Both the position numbers and the translations under genes were made by a program. The notes beneath the pieces are model-generated. The model was not told where the DNA came from and searched no databases. It saw only the letters and a program-made list of their open reading frames with translations. A DNA stretch of 64,000 bases from Micromonospora sp. HNM0581 (GTDB lineage: Bacteria; Actinomycetota; Actinomycetes; Mycobacteriales; Micromonosporaceae), in contig NZ_JAASAD010000001.1 of the NCBI RefSeq assembly GCF_012726175.1, positions 558,001 through 622,000 of the forward strand, in the 5' to 3' direction. Below, piece after piece: positions 8,818 to 19,083 of this stretch. Within the stretch, counting starts at the first letter, position 1; each line of letters begins with the position of its first letter.

Positions 8818-9213
8818 TCAGCGGGCACGGCCGGCCATCAGCCAGCGAGTCACCCTGACCCGGAGCAGCACGTAGTGACCGTCCGGGCCGTCAACCGTGA
8901 CGTCCCAACCGTCGTACCGGCGGCGAAGCGCCTCGACGACGTCGGGCGGGAAGGGCTGGCGGACGATGCTCGCCTCGCCCTCCGCGACGACCGGCGCATT
9001 CCCGTCGGGCAGCGCCAGCGACACCCGGGGGTCGGCAGCGATGTTACGGACCTTCCGGTTGCGCTCGCCGGAGCCAATCCACCACTCACCCTCGGCATAG
9101 TGGAACCAGACCGGCGTCAGATGCGGCGAGCCGTCCGGCCGCAGCGTGCAGATCCACCCGACCCGCTCCCGCGCCAGCCGCTCCAACACCTCCGCGCCGG
9201 GCGAGGTGGTCAC
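8818..9213 (-). CDS. PPOX/FDOR-family flavin or F420-dependent oxidoreductase
   Basis: A 131-residue split-barrel protein of the pyridoxamine-phosphate-oxidase superfamily. WICTLRPDGSPHLTPVWF, ERNRKVRNIAADPRVSLAL and the C-terminal VRVTRWLM strand match small actinobacterial F420- or FMN-binding FDOR proteins. The substrate is unknown. The GTG start at 9213 overlaps the stop of the upstream DUF397 gene, so both are made from one mRNA. Its link to the adjacent decayed HTH gene may be only positional. Confidence 0.85.
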   Translation of the reverse strand: MTTSPGAEVLERLARERVGWICTLRPDGSPHLTPVWFHYAEGEWWIGSGERNRKVRNIAADPRVSLALPDGNAPVVAEGEASIVRQPFPPDVVEALRRRYDGWDVTVDGPDGHYVLLRVRVTRWLMAGRAR

Positions 9214-9398
9214 GTCCGGCGCGGCGGTGCCGCGACGAAGACCCGCCAGGCGTACGCGTCAAAGCTCAGCACCGGCCCAGCCGGATCCTTACTGTCCCGC
9301 ACACCCACCTCCCGGGAAAGACCGACCGCCACCTCGACACACCGGTCGTTGGACCCACTACGGCGGCTCTTTCGCCAGCGCGCGCCGGTCAACTCCAT
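9210..9398 (-). CDS. DUF397 small protein
   Basis: A 62-residue DUF397 protein: ARWRKSRRSGSNDRCVEVAV, then VGVRDSKDPAGPVLSFD and the terminal W-x-x-F helix. DUF397 proteins are usually encoded just after a Scr1-type HTH regulator (DUF5753) and together resemble the WhiJ/BldB-type developmental switches of streptomycetes. Here the partner gene directly upstream is frameshifted several times, so this copy may be orphaned. Confidence 0.85.
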   Translation of the reverse strand: MELTGARWRKSRRSGSNDRCVEVAVGLSREVGVRDSKDPAGPVLSFDAYAWRVFVAAPPRRT

Positions 9399-10230
9399 GA
9401 TTCCGCCAGTTCCTTCAGCAGCTCGATCGATTCCTGCGGAGGCAGAGCCACGGCGAGAGTAGCCTCCCAGGTCCGTTGCAGTCTCAGGAGGTCGGCTGCT
9501 CCGTCCAACTCTCGTCCACCGATCTGGCCCCCGAGGGAGGCAACTTCGACACCGGCGGCCAGGCTGGCGAATATGACGGGCCGTTCAGGCCCGGATACTC
9601 CTCCGTGGACGTGGGCACGACGTGGATCCGAAGTGTGGGTGCTCGACAGCGAGGCAGACGAGGTGCAGAAGCTGCTCACGCATGACTTTCCGGCCACCGA
9701 CCCGTCGTCGCAAGACCGACTCGTCCACGACAGCCGCGATCCGGGGAGATTTCTCGGCGTGAAGCACCTCTTGGCTGCTCAACCGGTCAGTCAACCGTCG
9801 TTCGATTTCGCCGGGATCCAGCACCGGATCGGACTCGAAGACCGCTCGCGCATACGCTTCCGTCTGCAGCAGGCCAGGCACGTGGAGCGGTTCGAACCAG
9901 CGTAGGGCCCATGACTCCGCCAAGATGGCGCGCCAGCCGCGTTGCCAGACCTGGGCTGGCACACCCGGCAGCGACCGCGCACCCGTCTTTGTCGAGGGCT
10001 ACCAGGTCGGTGAGCATGCGACCGAAGATGCCGCCGGTGTCGAGGGCCTTGTCAACCAGGTCCAGGTACTTCGGGGTGGGCGGCTGTTGGCCCAGCTCGA
10101 CCGCGCTGACCATAGACGGCGAGTAGTTGACGGCCTTGGCCAACTCTTCCTGACTCCATCCCCGTCGGACCCGAGCCCGGCGCAGCTCCGCAACCAGGAA
10201 CGCCGCCGCCGTCAGCTGCCCACCCGCCAT
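9389..10230 (-). pseudogene. Scr1-family HTH regulator (XRE domain plus DUF5753), broken by several frameshifts
   Basis: Start ATG 10230 with a GGAGGG site. The first segment has the XRE helix-turn-helix (RGWSQEELAKAVNYSPSMVSAVE). Near 9982-9984 an extra G in a G-run throws the frame; restoring it gives DGARSLPGVPAQVWQRGW, which continues as DUF5753 (ALRWFEPLHVPGLLQTEAYA, RLTDRLSSQ). A second shift near 9629-9632 moves to IHVVPTSTEEYPGLNGP, and a third near 9576-9580 to VIFASLAAGVEVASLGG and the normal C-terminus WEATLAVALPPQESIELL. Each segment is well conserved, so either decay is recent or the reads contained errors. Confidence 0.85.
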
Positions 10231-10401
10231 CTCCAACCGCCCTCCAGCAACCGGTCGATCGACTCCAGCGCCACGCCACCGGCAGCCCGGCCACCGGCAG
10301 TGACTCTCGGACAGCAGGCCCAAGCACTTCCGAGCGTAGGGGCGTCCTCAGCAGACTGTGAAGCGCGACGCTCGCCGCTCATCCCCCGAGCTCGGCGTCG
10401 A

Positions 10402-10439
10402 GGTGGGACCGTCCGCTCCCCCGGCCGGGCGGTCCCACC
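10402..10439. repeat. Inverted repeat, 10-bp arms
   Basis: ggtgggaccg / cggtcccacc with an 18-nt GC-rich loop, in the 384-bp stretch between the divergent HTH pseudogene and the broken small gene. A plausible ribosome site (aggagg before ATG 10487) follows in the same stretch, but the 40-codon Arg-rich frame after it is unconvincing. Confidence 0.5.
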
Positions 10440-10614
10440 GCCGGGGCGATTCACGCAAACGACCCAGCTCGGCAGGAGGCTGCCCCATGTCCCGATCCGC
10501 GCCCCGAACTGCCCGTCGCACCGCGCCGTGGAATGCCCGTCGAACCACCTCCCGAGCCGGGTACCGAAGCGCACCCCGAACCGACCGGCACGGCGGCGGC
10601 CGAAGGTGAGGGGC

Positions 10615-10883
10615 ATGGGCGCGTCGCCCCGGACGCATCTGCCGTTGCGTCCGCTCTGGCTCTGCCGGGTCTGCGCCGCACCGTGGCCCTGCGCCGCCGC
10701 ACGGCTCGATCTTGTCACCGAGTACGCCCACGACCGGGTCGCGCTCAGCACCTACCTCTGCGCGGTGCTGCACGAGGCTGCCGCCGACCTGTACCGCATG
10801 AACCACAGGACGGTCCGGACCCTGCGGCGCTCTTTGCCCGCTTTCTCGCCTGGGTGCCCAGGCATCGAATGACCGATGGCTGA
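10615..10883 (+). pseudogene. Small Cys-containing Micromonosporaceae protein, frameshifted
   Basis: From ATG 10615 the frame gives HLPLRPLWLCRVCAAPWPC (a CxxC pair) and LVTEYAHDRVALSTYLCAVL, as in short proteins often labelled flavin reductase in Micromonosporaceae, typically near Scr1/DUF397 genes. After DLYRMN (about 10800) the frame becomes nonsense, while the next frame supplies the expected tail EPQDGPDPAALFARFLAWVP, ending at TGA 10881-10883. A Pro/Glu-rich stretch in a third frame upstream (10487-10610) may be the original N-terminus, implying another shift. I call it a pseudogene with moderate confidence. Confidence 0.65.
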
Positions 10884-10956
10884 TCGACTCCGGTTGCGGC
10901 ATCTTGCGGCCATCAGCCGCCCGGATACGCCGAGATGCCGCAACCGGAGTCGATCA
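10881..10956. repeat. Perfect 24-bp inverted repeat (REP/MITE-like hairpin)
   Basis: Arms at 10881-10904 and 10933-10956 are exact reverse complements over 24 bases, with a 28-nt loop that itself holds a small gcggc/gccgc hairpin. It starts at the stop of the broken gene. It may terminate transcription or be a dispersed palindromic element. Confidence 0.9.
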
Positions 10957-11010
10957 AGCCAGCCCGACCGGCAGGCGCGGGCACGGACCGACGCGCGGGC
11001 GGGCGTGCCT

Positions 11011-11305
11011 GGGCGGTGGGCGGACACGGGCGGTGGGCGGGCGCGGGCGGTGGGCGGACACGGGCCGGTGGGTGGACACGGGCGGTGGGCGGGCGCGGGC
11101 GGTGGACGGACACGGGCGGTGGGCGGACGCGGGCGGTGGACGGACACGGGCGGTGGACGGGCGCGGGCGGTGGACGGGCGCGGGCGGTGGACGGGCGCGG
11201 GCGGTGGACGGGCGCGGGCGGTGGACGGGCGCGGGCGGTGGACGGGCGGTGGACGGGCGCGGGCGGTGGGCGGGCGGTGGACGGGCGCGGGCGGTGGCTG
11301 GGGGC
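11011..11305. repeat. 17-nt G-rich tandem repeat array, about 18 copies
   Basis: Head-to-tail units of the type gggcggtggRcggRcRc, from 11011 to just before the fumC stop. Most are exactly 17 nt; one is 18 and two are truncated to 11. Because 17 is not a multiple of three, all frames stay open as Gly/Arg/Pro-rich shadows and I see no real gene. The plus strand has GGG every few bases (quadruplex potential); the minus strand, read as the fumC 3' end, is C-rich. Confidence 0.93.
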
Positions 11306-12715
11306 TTAGGGGTGGGTCATGCGGAGCAGGTCGAGCGCCTCCTCCAACTGGGTCTCCGAGAGTTTCCCGGAGTCGAGATGGCCCCGCGAGATCACCACCT
11401 CCTTGATGGAGATCTGCTTCGCCAGTGCCTCCTTGGCGATCGAGGCGGCCTCGTCGTAGCCGAGGTGACGGTTGAGCGGTGTGACGATCGACGGCGAGCC
11501 CTCGGCGTACGACAGGCAGACCTCGGCGTCCGCGACCAGGCCGACCACACACCGGTCGGCGAGCAGGCGGCTCGACGCGGCGATCAGCCGGATCGACTCC
11601 AGGATGTTGCGACCCATCACCGGCAGCATGACGTTCAGCTCGAAGTCACCCTGCGAGCCGGCGAAGGCCACTGTCGCGTCGTTGCCTACCACCTGCGCGC
11701 AGACCTGCCGGACGCTCTCGCAGACCACCGGGTTGACCTTGCCGGGCATGATCGACGAGCCCGGTTGGAGGTCCGGGATACGCAGTTCACGTAGACCGGC
11801 ACGCGGGCCGGAGCCCATCCAGCGGATGTCGTTGGCGATCTTGTAGAGCCCGACTGCGACGGTGCGCAGCTGCCCCGACGTCTCGACCAGGGCGTCCCGG
11901 GCGCCCTGCGCCTCGAAATGGTTGCGCGCCTCGGTCAAGGGCAGCCCGGTCGAGGCGCGCAGCTTCTCGATCACCCGGGCGGCGAAGCCGAGCGGGGTGT
12001 TGATGCCGGTGCCGACCGCCGTACCGCCCAGCGGCAGCTCGGCCAGCCGGGGCAACGCGGCCTCCATGCGTTCGATGCCGTAGCGGACCTGGGCTGCGTA
12101 CCCGCCGAACTCCTGCCCGAGCGTCACCGGGGTGGCGTCCATCAGGTGCGTACGCCCGGCCTTCACGACGGTCTCGAACTCCGACGCCTTCGCCTCCAGC
12201 GCGGCGGCCAGGTGGTTCAGCGCCGGCAGCAGATCCCGTACGACGGCCTCGGTGGCCGCGAGGTGGATCGACGAGGGGAAGACGTCGTTGCTGGACTGCG
12301 AGGCGTTGACGTCGTCGTTGGGATGAACGCTGCTGCCCAGTTCCCGCCCGGCCAGGGTGGCGATCACCTCGTTGGTGTTCATGTTCGATGAGGTACCGGA
12401 GCCGGTCTGGAACACGTCCACCGGGAACTGGTCGTCGTACCCGCCGTCGGCCACGTGCGCCGCGGCGGCGGCGATCGCGGCGGCCACGTTCGCGTCGATC
12501 ACCCCCAGGTCGCCGTTGACCTCTGCTGCCGCCCCCTTGATCTGAGCCAGCGCCCGGATCTGGGCCGGCTCGATGCCTCGGCCGGAGATCGGGAAGTTCT
12601 GCACCGCCCGCTGCGTCTGGGCCCGCCACAACGCCTCGGCGGGCACCTCCACCTCGCCCATCGAGTCGCGTTCGATCCGGTAGCCGGTGCTCTCTGGAGT
12701 CGTCACGCGTTCCAT
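11306..12715 (-). CDS. fumC: Class II fumarate hydratase
   Basis: Iron-independent fumarase (fumarate to L-malate, TCA cycle), 469 residues from ATG 12715 (GTG 12706 is an alternative). Signature sequences are [29 protein letters not shown], the catalytic His in RTHLMDATP and the superfamily motif [11 protein letters not shown]. Homotetramer by family. The gene ends 9 bp from the 17-nt repeat array. The oxygen-labile class I fumarase is encoded just upstream on the same strand, so both fumarase types sit together. Confidence 0.95.
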   Translation of the reverse strand: MERVTTPESTGYRIERDSMGEVEVPAEALWRAQTQRAVQNFPISGRGIEPAQIRALAQIKGAAAEVNGDLGVIDANVAAAIAAAAAHVADGGYDDQFPVDVFQTGSGTSSNMNTNEVIATLAGRELGSSVHPNDDVNASQSSNDVFPSSIHLAATEAVVRDLLPALNHLAAALEAKASEFETVVKAGRTHLMDATPVTLGQEFGGYAAQVRYGIERMEAALPRLAELPLGGTAVGTGINTPLGFAARVIEKLRASTGLPLTEARNHFEAQGARDALVETSGQLRTVAVGLYKIANDIRWMGSGPRAGLRELRIPDLQPGSSIMPGKVNPVVCESVRQVCAQVVGNDATVAFAGSQGDFELNVMLPVMGRNILESIRLIAASSRLLADRCVVGLVADAEVCLSYAEGSPSIVTPLNRHLGYDEAASIAKEALAKQISIKEVVISRGHLDSGKLSETQLEEALDLLRMTHP

Positions 12716-12744
12716 CCTGCCGCGCACCGCGACGACGTGCAGAT

Positions 12745-13326
12745 GTTCGCCCCAGCCGCACGGTCCCAGATCAGCCAACGAGCCGGCCGGTACGCAGCTT
12801 CCACTCGAAATTCTGGCGCGCCCGTCGCAGCGACAACGCCGCGCCCGACGTACCCAGCGCGCTGGCCGTCGAAGGTCGGACCTGCACGGACGGCCTGCTG
12901 ATCGGCACCACCAGGCCGGTGCTCGGCGCCGAGATCACCGACCCGGACAAGGTCGACGGTTTTGCCGGCGATCAGGTGACTGCGACCTTCGCCTGGTGGC
13001 CTGCCGATCGGCTCACTGAGCGGACCGAGTGGACGTCCTACCCCTACTGCGCACCGACCCGCTTCACCCATACCGTGCCGAAGGTGGGATGGTCAACGGC
13101 GGGACGTACGCCTTCTCGGTGCGCGCCGCCGACCAGCACGCCAGTTCCGACTGGTCACCGGAGTGCCGGTTCACCATCGACACGGTGCGCCCGCCGGCCC
13201 CGACGGTGACCTCCACCGACTACCCGTCCGGTCGGAAGCCATTACCTGTACGTGTCGAGCAGGACCTCGTCGGGCATCACGTCCGGCGAGGACTACTACT
13301 ACTTCTACGTCAACTACCCGGGCTGA
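12745..13326 (+). pseudogene. Remnant of a secreted beta-sandwich protein
   Basis: No intact frame, but consecutive frames read as real protein: [20 protein letters not shown], then ALAVEGRTC and DPDKVDGFAGDQVTATFAWW. After a shift near 13083 comes VNGGTYAFSVRAADQHASSD, then RFTIDTVRPPAPTVTSTDYP, and after another shift a Tyr-rich tail ending DYYYFYVNYPG and TGA at 13326. The middle part resembles the Ig/FN3-like repeats of large secreted actinomycete proteins of the LamG/RHS-associated type. No start codon or signal peptide survives, so this is a 3' relic. Confidence 0.65.
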
Positions 13327-13335
13327 CGTCCCTAA

Positions 13336-13375
13336 CGACGAGGGGCGCCGGGCGGAAGCGCGGCGCCCCTCGTCG
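13336..13375. terminator. Terminator hairpin downstream of class I fumarase
   Basis: Perfect 15-bp stem cgacgaggggcgccg / cggcgcccctcgtcg with a 10-nt loop, 11 bp from the fumarase stop and just after the remnant's stop. Confidence 0.85.
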
Positions 13376-13386
13376 TGTCGATGTGG

Positions 13387-15051
<1,665 letters not shown>

Positions 15052-15186
15052 GACGGCACTCCACTTCGCTCCGCGCCGCCGTGAGGCACCACCGCACCAC
15101 ACCGATGATTCGCTCGCTGCCGCTCGCCCATGACGGCAAAGCCTAGGGCAGAAGGTCGGGTCCGTCCCACCCGACGGGGGGCGCGG

Positions 15187-16653
15187 TCATTTACCGGGGT
15201 CCGGGGCGGCGCACAGCTCGTTCTTCGGACCACAACTGTCCTGGGGCTGCGGCACCGCGCCGCTGCCGGCGGGGCCGGGGTCCGCCTCGTCGGCCTCGCC
15301 CGGCGTGCCACCGGCCGCTGCGCCGAACCGGACGTACCCGATTTCCCGGCCCTCCCCGATCACCATGCCGGCGGGCCCCACGGCGAGGGCGTTCGCCGAG
15401 GTACGTAGCACGGCCAGTTCCCGCCCGGTCCGCGGATCCAGTGCGACCAGTCGGTTGGGTTTCTCGTCGGCGACGATCGCCGCGTACGGGGTGAGAGCCG
15501 CACCCGCCTTCTTTCCCGCCGGCCGGTTCCACCGGGTCCGTCCGGCACCGAGTTCGCGGGCGGAGACGGCGCTGCCGTCGGCGGCACGCACCAACGCGTA
15601 CCGGTCGTCGACGGCGAGCACCCGTTCGGCGTCGGCGGTGGCCAGCAACAGCCGCCCGTCGTACCCGTCGAGGACCGCTTCCCGGCCGTCCGGCGAAACG
15701 CCGAGCACCACGTTACGGGCACCATACGGGTCCTCCCGCTGCGCGCAACCGGCGCTGTCGGCGGTGCGGAGGTTGAGCCCTGACTGCTGCCACGCCTCCT
15801 GCCCGGTGGCCGAGTCCCGACCGGAGATGGCGTAGTAGCAGCCGCCGTCCTGAGAGCGGGCGGTGATGCGCAACAGGCGTCCACCGATCACGGCGAGCCG
15901 TTCCTCCCGGCCGGGTTCGACGTTCTGCAACACCCGGCCGGTGGCGGTGTCCACCACGTGCACCCGACCGTCGACCGGGAAGCCGAGCAGCGGCGGTACC
16001 GCCTCCGGGCCAGCCACCTCGCCATCGATCCGGTTGCTGGTGAGCTGCCGGCTGTCGAGCAGATTCGGGTTGTCCGCGAGTAGGCCGGTGCTGACCCCGG
16101 GCAGGAAGGCGGTCCACAGCGGAACGGTGCCGTGCGGGTCCCAGGCGCTCAACGTGCAGTCGGTGGCCTCCACGCATCGGGCGTCCAGCAGCAGGTTGCG
16201 ATACGTCCAGACCGCCACCGCGTCACCGTCGCGGCGGCGGGTCACCCCGGTCATCGGGTCGAGCACCTCGTACCCGTTGACCAGCAGCTTGCCTACGACG
16301 ACGACGGCTTGACGTCCGGCTCCGGTGACCGCGCTCCAGTCGGCCTTGCGTTCCCAGAGCTGTGTGCCGGCGGCGAGGCTGCGGGCCTCCACCCGGGTGC
16401 GCTGCTCGATCACGACGCTCTCGCCGGCGATGGTGACGCTGCGCGGGGTGCCACCGATACGTTGCTGCCAGACCACGTCCGGCTGGGAGATCGGCTGGGG
16501 GCGATTCGCCCAGTCCCACATGGTAGGAAACGGGTTCCAGACTCCGGTGGCGGCGAGCACCACCACCGTGATCAGGCCGAGCAGCAGCCAACTACGTACG
16601 CCGAGGCCGCTCCCCTTCGCCACCGGGACACGGTAGCCATCCGTGCTCGCCAC
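15187..16653 (-). CDS. Membrane-anchored PQQ-like beta-propeller protein
   Basis: About 488 residues: a short cytoplasmic segment, one N-terminal transmembrane helix (SWLLLGLITVVVLAATGVW), then an extracytoplasmic beta-propeller built from repeats such as TIAGESVVIEQRTRVEARSL, VLDPMTGVTRRR, VVDTATGRVLQNVE and VALDPRTGRELAVL. Ligands of true PQQ dehydrogenases are not recognisable, so this is a scaffold or sensor rather than an enzyme. The tail is acidic and Gly/Pro-rich, with a few Cys. GTG 16665 is an alternative start. A second, unrelated-looking propeller occurs at 23170-24420. Confidence 0.75.
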   Translation of the reverse strand: MASTDGYRVPVAKGSGLGVRSWLLLGLITVVVLAATGVWNPFPTMWDWANRPQPISQPDVVWQQRIGGTPRSVTIAGESVVIEQRTRVEARSLAAGTQLWERKADWSAVTGAGRQAVVVVGKLLVNGYEVLDPMTGVTRRRDGDAVAVWTYRNLLLDARCVEATDCTLSAWDPHGTVPLWTAFLPGVSTGLLADNPNLLDSRQLTSNRIDGEVAGPEAVPPLLGFPVDGRVHVVDTATGRVLQNVEPGREERLAVIGGRLLRITARSQDGGCYYAISGRDSATGQEAWQQSGLNLRTADSAGCAQREDPYGARNVVLGVSPDGREAVLDGYDGRLLLATADAERVLAVDDRYALVRAADGSAVSARELGAGRTRWNRPAGKKAGAALTPYAAIVADEKPNRLVALDPRTGRELAVLRTSANALAVGPAGMVIGEGREIGYVRFGAAAGGTPGEADEADPGPAGSGAVPQPQDSCGPKNELCAAPDPGK

Positions 16654-16719
16654 CGCCCGCACCACCCCGCGTGTCGCGCCGGAAAGATCGCGTCGGCAGC
16701 ACCGCGAGCACGGTGTGAC

Positions 16720-18024
16720 TCAGCGGTCAGCGGACACCGCCGGAGCCGGCGTGGTCGCCGTGGGCTCCGCCGCAAGCGCAGGTGGGCGTCGGCCATCAGG
16801 GGCGAGGACCGGCCAGAGAAGCAGCGACGCGATGATCGAAGCGGCCCCGGCGCCGGCCATCACCACCCCCGGCGCCAGCACCTCACTCAATGCGCCGGCC
16901 CCGGCGGCGGCCAAGCCCTGCGCCGCCATCATGCCGGTACTGACCAGGCCGAAGGCCTGCCCCCGGCGTACCTCGGGGACGGCGTCGAGGAAGCGTCGGG
17001 CCAGTCCGAGCTGGTAGGCGAAGCCCGCGGTCGCCACCGCGAACAGGGCCGCCGCGGGCAGCAGCACCGGTCGGGCCAGGAACGCCAGCATGGGTACGCC
17101 CAGCAGCAGGGCCAGCCACGGCGTCCAGCGTTCCCGCCGGGCAGGCGCTACGAACCGCCCCACCAGCAGGTCGCCGACCAGCATGCCGCCCGCCCCCGCC
17201 ATCAGCAGGATGCCGGCGCTGGCACCCGGCCCGAGCCCAGCCGCGTACGGCACCGCCACCCCCTCGGCACCGACCAGCAGTGACCCCGGCAGCCACTGGG
17301 CGAGCAGCAGGCCACGGATCCGCCGGTCGGCCAGCAGCTGCCGGTTCACCCGCAGGGTTTCCCGGAACGCGCCGGCGCCGGGGCCGGCAACCGCCCGGCC
17401 GGCGCGGGCGGGACGAGAGGCCAGCCCGAACCGCACCAGCAGTGCGGAGAGGGCACAGGTCGCCGCCGTCAGCCAGAGCGCGCCGTACGGGCCGACCAGC
17501 CCCAGCAGCAGACCACCGACGGCGAACCCAGCCACCTGCGTACCCCCGGCGGCAACGGTGAGCAGCGAACGACCCAGCACGTACCGGTCACCGTGCAGCA
17601 GCTCGGGCAGCAGCGCGGTACGCGACGCACTGCTCACCGGGCCGAAGAGGGCCACGACAGCGACCAGGCCGAGCATCGTTGCCGGTGAGAGCAGACCCGT
17701 GGCGAGCACCGCGACCATGGCCAGCCGCACCAGGTCGTAGCCGACGATCAGGGCGCGGGCCGGCCACCGGTCGGCCAGGGCCAGCAGGAACAGCCCACCC
17801 AGCGCGTGCGGCAGGAATCCGGTGACGTACGCGAGTGCGGCCAGCAGGCCGGAACCGGTGCGCGCGTAGACGAGCACGGAGAGGGCGAGCATCTTCACCG
17901 TCTCGCCGATCATGAAGATCCCATAGCTCGCGAAGATCACCCGGAACTCGGCGACGGCGAAGACGTCCCGGAAGGTGGCCTGCCGGTCGGCCACCTTCGG
18001 CGCGTTCATGCTGGTGTCGTCCAC
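16720..18024 (-). CDS. MFS transporter (probable drug/metabolite efflux)
   Basis: About 434 residues with 12 predicted membrane helices, e.g. LALSVLVYARTGSGLLAALA, ALGGLFLLALADRWPARALI and WLALLLGVPMLAFLARPVLL. The cytoplasmic loop ADRWPARAL matches the MFS motif-A position. Substrate unknown. The gene diverges from an ArsR/DUF5937-type regulator whose promoter carries a CCTTTCG-N8-CGAAAGG palindrome; regulator plus divergent exporter is the usual layout for self-regulated efflux. The start is either GTG 18024 or ATG 18009. Confidence 0.88.
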   Translation of the reverse strand: MDDTSMNAPKVADRQATFRDVFAVAEFRVIFASYGIFMIGETVKMLALSVLVYARTGSGLLAALAYVTGFLPHALGGLFLLALADRWPARALIVGYDLVRLAMVAVLATGLLSPATMLGLVAVVALFGPVSSASRTALLPELLHGDRYVLGRSLLTVAAGGTQVAGFAVGGLLLGLVGPYGALWLTAATCALSALLVRFGLASRPARAGRAVAGPGAGAFRETLRVNRQLLADRRIRGLLLAQWLPGSLLVGAEGVAVPYAAGLGPGASAGILLMAGAGGMLVGDLLVGRFVAPARRERWTPWLALLLGVPMLAFLARPVLLPAAALFAVATAGFAYQLGLARRFLDAVPEVRRGQAFGLVSTGMMAAQGLAAAGAGALSEVLAPGVVMAGAGAASIIASLLLWPVLAPDGRRPPALAAEPTATTPAPAVSADR

Positions 18025-18061
18025 GCCGATCAGCCTGCTGGCGCACACCGGACTGCTCTAT

Positions 18062-18083
18062 CCTTTCGCTGGAGAACGAAAGG
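18062..18083. promoter_or_regulatory. Operator-like palindrome between MFS exporter and regulator
   Basis: CCTTTCG (18062-18068), 8-nt spacer, CGAAAGG (18077-18083): perfect 7-bp arms. It ends seven bases before the regulator's GTG, so a bound protein would block that gene directly and could also affect the divergent MFS gene starting 38 bp away. Confidence 0.7.
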
Positions 18084-18090
18084 TCGAGGG

Positions 18091-19077
18091 GTGCGGATCG
18101 AGGTCACTCCGGCAGACGTGGCGGCCAGTCGGTATGCCATCTCCCCGCTGGGCGAGGCGGTCTGGGCGCTGCGCGTACACACCGGCCAGCACACCGTGCC
18201 GGGGCTGGCCCCGTGGGTGACCCGCACCCGATCGGACTTCGAGCGGTTGCGTCGGGACTGCCCGGCGGTGGTCGCACTGATGGCGCTACTGCGCCGGGGC
18301 GGCTACAACGCCGACTTCATCCAGCCGCCGCCCGACGGCATCGGCCGCACCTTCGCCGACGAGCTGGCCGCGGTCCGGGCCACGCCGCTCGGGCAGGCCC
18401 GTGACGAGCTTTCCCGCAACCTCGTCGGACTGCGCACCCCACCGGCGTACGCTCGCCGCATCTACGAGGCGCCGGACGTCGTGGACCGGCTGGCCGACGC
18501 GATCGAGGCCTCCTGGACGGTCCTGGTCCAGCCGGACTGGCCGCGACTGCGGGCAGTGCTGGAACGGGACCTGGTTCATCGCGCGGGCCGCCTGCTCGCG
18601 TACGGCTGGGGGGCCGCCGTGGCGGACCTGGACCCGAGACTGCGCTGGGTCTCCGGCGGCGGCCTCGGCGCGATCGAGGTGGCCGACCGTGACCCCCGCA
18701 GCTACTCGTTGGGTGGCCGGGGTCTGCTCTTCATCCCCACCGTTTTCGGCACAATGATCAACTACGTCGAGCCGCCGTGGCCGTTCGCGATCGTCTACCG
18801 GGCCTCCGGGGTCGCCGAGCTGCTCGGACCGCCCGACCCGGGCCGTCCCGAAGACGCTCTGGATCGGTTGGTCGGGCGGTCCCGCGCGGCGGTGCTGCGG
18901 GCCCTCGCTCTGCCTGCCACGACCAGCCAGCTCGTCGTGCAACTCGGGATGAGCCTGGGCGGCGTCGGCGACCACCTGTCGGTGCTGCGCGACGCGGGCC
19001 TGATCACCCGGGTCCGCTCCGGCCGATCCGTCCGCTACCGCCGCACCCCGCTGGGCGACACGCTTGCGGAGAACTGA
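18091..19077 (+). CDS. ArsR-type winged-helix regulator (DUF5937 N-terminal domain)
   Basis: A 328-residue protein from GTG 18091. Residues ~1-240 form the DUF5937-like sensor region (RYAISPLGEAVWALRVHTG, GGRGLLFIPTVFG). The last ~80 residues are an ArsR-like winged helix: RAAVLRALALPATTSQLV, then LGMSLGGVGDHLSVLRDAGL, then SGRSVRYRRTPLGDTL. Such proteins typically repress their own gene and a neighbouring transporter. The palindrome directly upstream and the divergent MFS gene fit that model. The inducing ligand is unknown; no Cys-based metal site is obvious in the DNA-binding domain. Confidence 0.87.
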   Translation: MRIEVTPADVAASRYAISPLGEAVWALRVHTGQHTVPGLAPWVTRTRSDFERLRRDCPAVVALMALLRRGGYNADFIQPPPDGIGRTFADELAAVRATPLGQARDELSRNLVGLRTPPAYARRIYEAPDVVDRLADAIEASWTVLVQPDWPRLRAVLERDLVHRAGRLLAYGWGAAVADLDPRLRWVSGGGLGAIEVADRDPRSYSLGGRGLLFIPTVFGTMINYVEPPWPFAIVYRASGVAELLGPPDPGRPEDALDRLVGRSRAAVLRALALPATTSQLVVQLGMSLGGVGDHLSVLRDAGLITRVRSGRSVRYRRTPLGDTLAEN

Positions 19078-19083
19078 CCGGAC

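Noticed and set aside
9880..9905. tRNA-like ggttcgaacc string
   Set aside because: It lies inside the HTH pseudogene (WFEPLHV segment) and no cloverleaf can be drawn around it.
11011..11300. CRISPR-like array
   Set aside because: Units are contiguous tandem copies without spacers and no cas gene is present; the same holds for the 19-nt and 15-nt repeats.
10752..11552. Long Pro/Arg-rich frames on both strands over the 17-nt array
   Set aside because: A 17-nt GC-only period keeps all frames open; composition is shadow-like and there is no homology.
15187..16653. PQQ-dependent dehydrogenase
   Set aside because: Propeller repeats are present, but no quinone or metal ligand set is recognisable, and the same is true of 23170-24420.
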